From NCBI RefSeq assembly GCF_003369915.1, contig NC_046677.1, positions 10,106,001 to 10,170,000 of the forward strand: a stretch of 64,000 nt of DNA. Direction: 5' to 3'. The notes under the pieces are model-generated. The model saw only the letters and a program-made list of their open reading frames with translations, was not told the origin of the DNA and searched no databases. Origin of the DNA: Drosophila miranda. Its lineage: Eukaryota; Arthropoda; Insecta; Diptera; Drosophilidae. Shown piece after piece: positions 54,582 to 64,000 of this stretch (its first letter is position 1; every line of letters starts with the position of its first letter). A program made the translations under genes and the position numbers.

Positions 54582-56887
54582 TCAATACATCAGCGTCTGG
54601 GACTGGGGCTTAAAACCTAGATTCTTGCGCTGCAAAAACAAATGTATCTCCCGGAAATTGGGTCGACTCGACTCGTTGCGCTGCCAGCATTCGCACATGA
54701 GATCGTAAATCTCACGCGGACAGTTGACGGGCATGGGCAGCAGTTCCTGAAAAACAGAAACAGAAAATATACAAAAATCAGTTGGTGTTTTGCAGTCACA
54801 TTTTTGAAGTCACTTTCTACTCACATGCATTTTATCATCCTGATAGATGTGCCCAATGTTCTCAATAACATTCTCGTCCGTCATATGCTCGTAGGGCTGT
54901 TCCCGCGCGAATGTTAAGATCTCCCAAAGGGCCACAGCAAACGACCAGACATCGGATTTTGTGGTGAACTTACCCTAAGAGTGGTTTATTCGGAGGATTA
55001 GTATATGGTTTGGGATGGAAAGTATTTGGTTTTGATGGAGAAAGGTGTAGTTTTTAATTTCTGAATGAAAAAATCTTTGGCGTTCAAAGGAAATCTTTAA
55101 TTATTGGAAGAGATAAAGCTATAGTGGAGGGTCTGACACTCATCGGTGGTCTTTGTGGATGTTCTTTAGCTTCTGAATATAGAGTTTTCCTAAAATCTAA
55201 AGGTGCTATAGGTTTTATATCGATGTACAGTCGCCATCTCTACGAATATCGTAACGAAAACCCACCCTTATCTGATCATCTGCTCTGTAAGAGAAAAAAG
55301 ACAGAGACAGCCTATCCAGATGACTTTTTTCTTCGTTTTGTGTGTAAAATGTATCCTGTAAAATGTATCCCACCTCCTTAAATTGTGGGGAAAATGTAGA
55401 TATATTCCAAATAAAGATGCTACTCTTCAAAGACAATGGAAATAGGGCTCTGCTGGAAACTTTTGTTCTTTATTTTATTCATATTCAAATATAATGTTTC
55501 TTCATTTTTACAATAATAAGTAATGGACACAATCAAAGCAAAATGTAGTCAAATAACATTGTATTTTAGGTTCTTTTTTATACCTAATTTTTCTAATCAA
55601 TCTTCTATCAATCCAAACCTCTATTTCTCTTCAGACGTACTAGAAATATCTTTCACATATGTAACCAATAAAGAAACGATCTTTAAACCCCATAAATCTC
55701 TACCCCAAAAATGTTATTGTATCCTTTTAAGCAAATTTGACTTTATTCTCGAGTTGTCTACACTATAATCCCCCACCAGCCTGTTACATGTGTGTATGAA
55801 CCCTAAAACCTGGTAACCGAATACATTCTCCTATGAAAATAGAAATCCTCTCATTGCCAAAGGCCTTTTGATTTTGTTTACATGCTTTTTGGCTTAAGGA
55901 TTATGCGGTTCCTGGACCTATTCATGTGCACAAATATCCTGTAACGCAACTTTTACGCTTTTTAATATACACAGAGACCCAACCCACCCACAATACCCGC
56001 CCCCGCCCATCCCTTCCATGGGGTAGTACCTCGTTTATCCTTACAGCTACTGTTGGCAGCCGCTTGGGGGCACACGCACACACACATTCGACCCACACGA
56101 GTGTCTGTCTACACATCTATGGATACCGCTCTCCGCTCTCCGCTCTCACTGTCATATCATGGAGATACCGGGGCTGGCTATACTGCGTGGCTCCTATATC
56201 TAGTATCTCTTAATGGAAACTTTATACATGTCCTGTTCGGTTTGTTTTTGCCCATCCTCCGCCTCTGGCTGGTCCTTTCTCTGCGTTTTTCGTGTAGTTA
56301 ATTAATTTATTTAGTGCGGTTTTTCGCTGGGGGATTTATAAAATATTTTACTCGGTTTTTCGGTTTCCTTTGCCCCTTTTCCAGTTTTCCACTTTCCTAT
56401 TTTTTTTTCGTTGTATTCTTAGCCGCAGTTTTTTTTTTGTCGGTTTCGGTTTGGTTTGGGTTTTGTTTGTTCACTCGTTTGGGGAATAAAATAAAATTTG
56501 GTGTAGAGACCATGGGTGAGGGGGTTTCGAGAGGGGGTTAATGCACTCGGAACATGTGCCGGTTAATTGGAGTAACTGTCAGTCAGTCGGAGATAACTGC
56601 CCGAGGCTAAAGATTTTTGATACTCGCTTTTTTTAAGGGATTTTTTCATTTAGAGAAGAGTTTGGTTCTTTAACGCGCTTTCTGTTTGTTCGAGGGCATA
56701 TCCTTTCTTAAATTTAATACTTACCAATAGCACACTCTCCCAGGACATCCAGCGTATGGGCATGGGCTGTGTCTGCCTGCCAGTGGTGCCCTCCAATTGG
56801 CAATAGTCCGACATGTAGGCCGATCGATTTATCACAGTGCCAATAGAGCAGACCTTGACGCTTAGCTCGGGGCCAATAATGCAGCTC
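54582..56887 (-). CDS. Ddr: Discoidin domain receptor tyrosine kinase, last three coding exons (partial)
   Basis: Three minus-strand exons: 56887-56725, 54974-54825 and 54746-54582 (stop TGA at 54584-54582). All junctions are GT-AG and in phase. They encode the C-terminal half of a tyrosine kinase domain. The first holds the end of the activation segment, with [20 protein letters not shown] and then [13 protein letters not shown], the family's equivalent of the P+1 loop. The second reads [20 protein letters not shown], the conserved F helix Asp-Val-Trp. The last has [20 protein letters not shown], the terminal Trp-Arg lobe motif, ending QSQTLMY. The ASPVI-like spacing and long activation loop fit DDR rather than other receptor kinases. 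The protein is a membrane receptor for collagen. The discoidin, transmembrane and ATP-binding exons are beyond the right edge; the intron after 56887 exceeds 7 kb. The gene symbol rests on my memory of the fly locus in this chromosomal region. Confidence 0.85.
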
Positions 56888-59800
56888 CTGCCGGGAAGGA
56901 TAAAAAGAACAGAGAGGGCACAGAGGTTGAGCATCGAGCAGTCGACATTGAAAATTCAATTAAAAATACCAGAAATTAAATAAGCAAACACTTCCGCAGG
57001 CCAAAAAGCCAAACAACCCACACACATCACAGAGTGGAGAGCGGAGAGCGGAGTGTGGGGGAGTCGAGAGTCAAGGAGTCAGCATAACGGATTCAGGATA
57101 TGCTCCTGAGTTGATTGCTTCGCCAGTGTTGTCGTTGTCGTCGCACATGCATTTCAAATGAGGCAACGGCAACCCCAGGCTGTCGCTCCCCCCCTTCAAC
57201 GGATTTACGGATCTACTTTCCTCCAAAAAGGGGTTGATAGATGTTGTTTTTCGTTTGTGAAAAGGAATACCCTAAGTGAAAGGGTATACCGAGCTGGTAA
57301 GGAAATATGTGGAGATATTTGATCGGAAATCAGGAAGATTGGGATCGGGATATGCCTTGTTTTGATCGAAAAACAAAGAGTACCAAACTATATGCTGGGA
57401 AATCCTTTTATCGGTCTTTCTGGATTGTAAGAACTTTCAAAAACAACTGAAACTATAATTCTTCGATCTACCAAAGGTATTTATGAGTATTTCTTGGATC
57501 TTCTCTACAGGGTACCTAAGAATCGTATCCATCCACTGGCTCTTCCTGTTCCGCTTCCGTTTGGCTGCCAAGCAGATTTCACATTACGTTTTGAAAGCTG
57601 CCAAGTGGTCAGTGGATGCCCGATGCCTGATGCCCGTTGCACTGCGCAACGCCCCCCCGAGGGCAACAGAAGCGCCGTTTGCCAGCTTTATATTTTTCCC
57701 CCATATTATTGTTTCACCCACATCCTAGAGAGAACTCTGAGCAAGATGGAAAGAGGGGGCAGAACGGAGGGGGATCAAAAAACGTTCAAGCATCAGTGAA
57801 AATGACAATATAAGCGGAACGGGAAGTGCGAGTGGAATGGAACGGTAGCAGAACGAAGGAATGGAATGGGAAAAGAGAGACGGAATGGAATGGGAGGGGC
57901 ACTGAATGGTAGAAGAACTCCGCAGTAAATGAAACCATGAAATGGTAAACACAATCAACATTTGATATTTGATATCACACAAGCAAACAAACAAACAACA
58001 GCAAAAAAGGGAGTAAAAAAAGGAGTAAGTCACGACTAAAAAGCAAATACGATGACAGTTTCGTGGCTATGACTGATGACACATACCTTCGAGGACAATT
58101 GAATGCGCCACAGGAAGGGAGGATGCAATAAAATGAATATCAAAGGGGGGAGAATTTAAAGAATGCTGGAGTTCAGTGAGTATTTAAAAAGAACTCAAAT
58201 AGAATGAAGGTAAATGAAGGTAAATCCTTGCAATAAAAAGCGGTGACTGTACATGAAATTAATCGGTGGAATATATTCATTCATCTAATCGAAGAACAAA
58301 TTGGATAAGTTTAGGAAAAGAGCACAAAAGTATCCTTTAGAACAAAAAGTTGTTAAAGAACCCATGGATTCGGTCATCATATCATTATACACGTGGTTTT
58401 TTTTAAACATAACCTAATCTATCGCCATTTTTATGCCATCTTCGATACCTTTGCCCCAACCATTAATTTGGTTTCTGCCTTCAACTTCAACTTCCATAAA
58501 TTTTGATTGATTTAATTTCAACTCTCATCGAATTTCTTTAATTTCCCATCAGTTTAGATCCCTTTTCAGTTTTCCCTGCACTCTTTGCACTCCACCTCAA
58601 TCATGTTTCCACCGTTTGATAAGGAAATGGTCTTGGCCACATGTTTAGTTTTCCATACAAATCAATGTCGAAATGTCCAAATGTCCAGGGCGTAACCGAT
58701 GGAACGATTATCTGACAAACTCATTAACTGGCGAATGGAATCAAATATGCAAAGACCAAACACATGACACACCACCCACCCGCAAAGGGCCAAAATTCAT
58801 TTCATTTCAGCCCTGTTTCATAGCGGGATTCATGCTGTGGGCTGTAGGCTGTGGCGTATGTGCATCCCCCCATATGATCTGATCTGTGGACGGGGCATTA
58901 GACATAAGCAGACAGGTCCTGACGTGCATAATTTCCTGCCTCTCTCAATATTGAAAAAGGATATGGAAGTGCTGTCATATTACAAATAAAATGTAAGCTT
59001 CGAGTGCTGTCTGAGCGACTGAGCGACCGAGCGACCGAGCGACGGACGGAGCCCTTGTCTCGACGATGTAATGCGTTTAGTCCCCCATCCGCATCCTCCT
59101 CGGAATCATAAACCACATGAAGGGGCAGGAGAGTGCCAGGATATGGCAGGATATTACTCTCGAAAGAGTAGGAGGGGTTGTGGGTGCAAAACAGTTTCTG
59201 ATTTTCGGTGCGTTATAGATTTCGATTGTCGAAGACGTGGCAACAACAGTTTGAGTCTCCCTTTGGGTTTCAGTTGAGTGAAAGGTTTAATTTTCACAAA
59301 ACATGCAATTGGGGGGAGGGAGGGAGTGCTCCTCTGTATAGAGCTCTCGTTCTCTTTACCAGATCGAGTGTCGTCGTTGGTTCTTGAGTGAGTGGTTAAG
59401 TAGGCTTGTCGCTGGGATGTTTATGGATTGGCTAGGATTTCCATTCTTGTGCTTTTGAAATCCATTGACAGTGACGTCTCGACACGTGTCGAGCGAGGCC
59501 TCTGCTCTTCTCCGGGGGTGGATAGTAAAGTGAGAAGCGAAACCCGTCCTAAAGCGTCCACACTTAAGTGAGGAATTGTCTGTTTGCTGTCTTTAAGTTG
59601 ATGTCGAGTGCGAATTTCATATTTCATTAGCCATCTAAGGGGGAGTCCGTAGAAGGAGCTCGGATTCCTATAGAATTTCATTCCAATTTCCTTGGAATTT
59701 AAGGTATGATCTCGAGAATTAGTACCCAAGGAGGAATCCCTGGGGAAAAAGATAAGATTTCAATGGAATTTCATTTGGAAATGTGAGGAATTTTGATGGA

Positions 59801-60589
59801 AACTATTTGGACACCCATCTTACATTCTTCTAAAAAAAACTCCGAAACTATTCCATTATTGGATTATTACGATTTTCACCTTTTCTATGCTCATCCCCGC
59901 ACTCCCCAACATCCTCACACGCTTACAGACCATAGGCATGGGCTACAATAACAACAGGCCATAAGAAAAAGCAAACAACAACACCAAAAACACATTGCAA
60001 AAGCAACGCTTTTGTTAGAAGTTCTTAGCAAAGCTGTTCTCTTACCTTAAGCAATGCGCTCTTTGACTTTTCACCCCCGCTTTAGATAATTGCACAAACA
60101 CGAATTTAAGAATGAAGAGAGGAGTACAGCCACACATCCCTCATCTGCCTCCCAACCACACAGAGATTAGACAATGATCCATAGACAAAAACAATAAGAA
60201 AAACACAAAGCTGCAAAAGCAAAGCTGCTCTTAGATCCTCTCAGCGAAGGTCCGCTCTTCCTTCAAGCATGGCGCTCTTAACTATTCTGAATCGCTTCAG
60301 GTCATTGCACTGGTTTCAGTTTTTCACTCTTCAACTCTTAAAATTACGGGTAATAGGCTTTTTCTATGCGAAAGCAACAACAACAAGAAAGTACGCATTG
60401 AAAATCCCTCATGGCATCGAAGGTAAAAGCGCTTGAAATTAATCTACCTTTTCTGTGCTGATGATCTCATCATTGCACTCTCTGCCATTACCCATCTTAA
60501 GCATAAGCAAATGCAACAACACACGCACATTGCAAAACCAAAGCTGCTCTCAAAATGCTCTCACTGATTTTAGTTCGTTCACCTACAAA
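56888..60589. other. Ddr intron
   Basis: No exon was recognised on the minus strand; specifically, the HRDLA catalytic-loop exon expected next was not found. It contains simple GA/GGAATG-like runs (57760-57905) and poly-purine patches. Confidence 0.5.
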
Positions 60590-62170
60590 TGACCGAATGC
60601 TGCCGGGAGGGGGAAGAGAGAGCTAAGTCAAATTTAAGCTGCCAGCACAAGTGCACGTTTTTTCGAGTCGCGGAGTAAAAAATCTTTAAAATTAGTGGTA
60701 AATGTTCGGAAAATTATAAAAAATAGCCCGTGTGATAAGTGTAGTGTAGTTAATTTAAGTGTGTTCAAATGAAAAATCTGCCGGAAAAATGGTGAAAAGT
60801 GTTGTGAAAAGCCGGAAAAGTGATGAAAAATCGTAATGATGACGGTTGTGGAGAGCTTAAGGATTAGGAACAATTAAAAAAACAAGATCGCAACAAGTGT
60901 GAAAACAGCGCAATACAACATTACGAAATGCATTGCATGATGTCACCTTTCAGCTAGAGTTTTTTTTTGCTTTTCTTTCCGTGAGAGTAAGAGGGAGGCA
61001 ATTTAAGCTTCCAGCGCCAGCGCGTGGAGTAAAAGGGTCTTGAAAAGAGATGAAAAGTGCTACAAAAGAAGGAAAATGAAAGCTTATGTGTGCGGAGTGC
61101 CAAAAGAGTAGGAACAATTAAGAAAATATCGCAGCATGGCTGAAAACTGTTAATTTCAATGTTTTTTCTGTAGGAAAAAAGCTCGAGAAAAGACTATTGT
61201 GTCGCAGTTGTATTTGAGTGGACAGAAGGCAAAGAAAACGAAAAAGCGCCAGGTGGCAAGGAATAACGTCGTCAACATGTTCAGGCGGCGATAAAATTGA
61301 GTGCAATTTATAGCAGAAGAGCAAAAGCAACTGCAGCATGGCATGATGTCACCTTTCAGCTAGAGTTTTTTTTTGCTTTTCCTTCCGTGAGAGTAAGAGC
61401 GAACACAAATTTAGCCTCCCGCGCAAGTGCATTGAGTAAAAGGAATTGAAAAGTGATGAAAAGTGGTAGAAACAGAAGGAAAATGAAAGCTTTTGTGTGT
61501 GGAGAGCCAAAAGAGTAGGAACAATTAAGGAAATATCGCATGTCTGAAAACAATTAATTTCAATGTTTTTTCTGTAGTTTTTTCTGTAGCGCTTCCAGCG
61601 TTCATTGCCTGCTATGTAAATTTGAGTGGAAAGAAGGAGAAGAAAAGGAAATGGCACCAGGTGGCAAGGAGTAAACGGCGATATAGGCTAATATTGAGCG
61701 AAAATGCTGAGTGCAATTTATAGCAGAAGAGCAAAAGAAACTGCACCATGGCAGCTTACATTTTTTTGCTTTTTTTCTGTGTGAGTGAGATGGTCATTAA
61801 GACGGCAAGGCGTGCAGGGCTACAATCAATTCAAGAAGTAAAAGGCGATCTGGGCAAAAAGTGAGTGAAAGTGAGTGAGTGAAAAAGACGGCGAGAGTGC
61901 AAGGCGGCAAGCAGTAATCGGCGAGAGGCAGTGCAAGGCGATTTGGGTAAAAAGTGAGTGAAAGTGTTAAAGTGAGTTTAAAGAAAAACAAAATAATGTA
62001 CCGCAAGAACTAAATAAGGAGCGGCAAAACTATTGGAGTGTTTTTTTTTCTGTGAGAAGAAGATGTCATTAAGAAGGAAAGTGGTGCATGGCTGCAAGCA
62101 GTGCAAGGAGTACAAGGCGATCTGGGCAAAAAATGAGTAAAAAATAGACTAAATAAGGAGCGGAGTAAAT
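60590..62170 (+). repeat. Tandem array of exon-like repeats, period about 406-410 bp
   Basis: CATGATGTCACCTTTCAGCT at 60936 recurs at 61342 (period 406). GAGTGCAATTTATAGCAG at 61299 recurs at 61709 (period 410). Each unit also shares GGAAAATGAAAGCTT, AGTAGGAACAATTAA and TTTTTTCTGTAG. A more diverged unit precedes (60600-60930), and two shorter, decayed units follow (61770-62000 and 62040-62170, with GGCGATCTGGGCAAAAA). No open frame is conserved. Confidence 0.8.
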
Positions 62171-64000
62171 CCGAGTAAAAAATAAAAACACTAAATTGTA
62201 GTGCAGGTGTCATGTACATATTTAAAGAGCGGCTTCTCTTCGCTTTCGTCACTGGCCTACTCAAATAAAATAAAAGAAGAGCGAAAGACGGAATATTCCG
62301 AGCTGTCTTGAAAGCGTAAAAAGCAGGGTAAGTTTTTACTGCATATTAAATTTCATAATATTTCTGATTTATTTCTGACAATTTATATGAATAATTTCGT
62401 AACAACAAAAATCCCCAAATGCCCTATGAACTCCCTCTATTAAAGCACTTCTTGACCATTTTTGTTGATGTTGTTGTTGTTGGATAGTTGTTGCTGCTCT
62501 AAATATAAAACCAAAAAGCAAACAATGGACTGAATCTAGGGGCACAACATTTCAGCATTCTCCACGTCCTTGGTGGTCCTCGCTTTCAACTTTCACTAAC
62601 AAGATACTCGTACTGTGGCTGTGTGCCAGATACAGATACGAGTGCGGCGAAAAAACAACAACCAGAGAGCATTCATTGTTCAGCAAAGTATTGTTGTCTC
62701 TTCTTTTTTTTTTTTTTGGTACGGTTTTATATATGTGTGTGTGTGTGTAGTTATACTGGCCAGATATCCCGGCCAGATGGCAATTACAAGCATATTAGGT
62801 TAACACAAATGCACAACAAAATGTCCTTGGCTTTGTGTGGGAAAATAAAAATAAAGGCGAAAAAAAGAGAAAGCGAGCAAAAAGAAGGATACGAAAGTGC
62901 GCGTACAAAACGCAATAACAATAAATTTCAACAGCAACTTGCGGAGGAGCACTTTTAAAATGTGTCAGTAAAACATATAGTTATGGGTTTTTAGTTGCCC
63001 TCCCCCCCACTCTCCCAGCCGCCCTGCACCCACTCAAGGATCCCAGGATATCGTCCTTCCATAAAGGATATAAATAAAGCGAAAGAGCGAGCGAGGGCCC
63101 CCGAGCAAATGAACGACTTTTGTGGATTTGCTTTAGTGTTTGCTTGCTGTCCATCTCCATCCAGCAGGACGGACGGACGGACAGACGGACGGACGTTTAT
63201 AAATTGGTTGAACGTGCCAGCCCTTGGCTTGGACAGGCGGCTTTAGCGGGTTAATTAAGGCGACAGCAACTTCAGACTTCAGACGGCATGAAAGGCCATT
63301 ACGGACACGCCACTGACATTACGGACATTAAGTGCATCGAGCATCTACGGCTGGAGCTGGAGCTGGAACATAAGTACTGCCTGCTCCCATGGTCCGATGG
63401 TCAGTCGTTCCGTCAATAAGCAAGAAATACAAACAATTAAACACGAGTTGGGGTTAACCGGCCTTCGAGAGGGGTTAAGAATGCCACCCTTAAGAAATGG
63501 AAGGGTTCCGGCAAGAGATTTAAAACCGATTGAAGATGGTAATCGCCGCAGAAGTGTACTTGAAGGCCCATTAAAATGTGCAATTAATAATACAAATTTC
63601 CTTCAAGAGGTTTTTATTTGTTTCTGATATTTCTTGGGCTTTGATTTCTTCACTTGAAAGGGATTCCATTAGAAGAGGTGTTTGTCTTGGGAGATATTCT
63701 TTTGGATCGTATTTAATGGTATCTGATGGTTTTAGAATACCAAATCTTGCAGCTCTTATATCTCAGATATTTCTGTTTTTTTTTCTTAGCCCGATGGAAC
63801 CCTATTGTACGATTTTCCATTGCATTCCAGACAGTAATTGTTCCAAACTTTGACGAAAAGTGAGAATTTCGATGGCTAAAACATTCCTAAAGCTATTAAG
63901 GTATAGCCTCTAAAACGATTTCTATCATAAATGGGACTAAAACACACTCATTACTCCTCAAAATTAAAGAGCAAACCGCACTCTAAAAAACACAACTCGA
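62171..64000. other. Probable Ddr intron, right edge
   Basis: A strong plus-strand donor-like AGG/GTAAGTTTTT lies at 62328. Further on are a poly-T tract (62708-62720), a TG run (62734-62748) and GGAC repeats (63170-63195). No coding exon is supported. Confidence 0.45.

Noticed and set aside
57483-57799. Ddr exon or separate plus-strand gene
   Set aside because: Neither frame shows kinase or other domain features, and no matching splice sites were found.

Overview
The window looks like Drosophila chromosomal DNA, most likely from the obscura group. The genes have short GT-AG introns and long CAG/CAA-rich coding exons. ZAD-C2H2 zinc-finger genes are clustered, and there are DINE-1/SGM-type interspersed repeats. 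The recognised resident genes Cpr, Pez, Gef26 (PDZ-GEF/dizzy) and Ddr are, from memory, neighbours near cytological 26C on D. melanogaster 2L (Muller B). Species and synteny are recalled, not computed.

Layout: 1-1.5 kb holds the first two coding exons of Cpr (minus strand). After intergenic DNA, 6.05-15 kb carries four plus-strand ZAD zinc-finger genes. These arose partly by a tandem segmental duplication whose junction (about 11.18 kb) is marked by a broken copy of Pez exon 2. A defective I-clade-like LINE (15.03-20.21 kb, minus strand), itself interrupted by a head-to-tail pair of DINE-1-like repeats, lies in the decayed tail of the fourth zinc-finger gene. Pez (20.86-26.24 kb, plus) is complete in seven exons. 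Its convergent neighbour Gef26 (31.78-37.96 kb, minus) is complete in six coding exons.

Between the Pez and Gef26 3' ends lies the most unusual locus: a virus-like coding sequence present as a near-identical inverted repeat of about 495 bp per arm with a 987 bp spacer (28.25-30.23 kb). It could fold into a long hairpin RNA. A small Tc1-like MITE sits beside it.

Upstream of Gef26, 40.5-43.7 kb is a mosaic of gene fragments: an Rgp1-like C terminus (minus), the ALiX C-terminal half (plus, intron retained, one stop), an unrecognised fragment and a decayed Aldh (minus). Next come two tandem paralogous minus-strand genes for small, probably secreted proteins with five conserved cysteines (45.8-47.7 kb). 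One of them uses a GC-AG intron. The last three coding exons of the Ddr kinase domain lie at 54.6-56.9 kb (minus). The remainder up to 64 kb looks like Ddr intron, with a tandem array of exon-like repeats at 60.6-62.3 kb.

No tRNA, rRNA or CRISPR was seen. The genes do not form a pathway. The window is a conserved microsyntenic block (xenobiotic/steroid redox, junctional phosphatase, Rap GEF, collagen-receptor kinase) into which repeats, a virus-like insert, gene fragments and lineage-specific duplicates have been placed.
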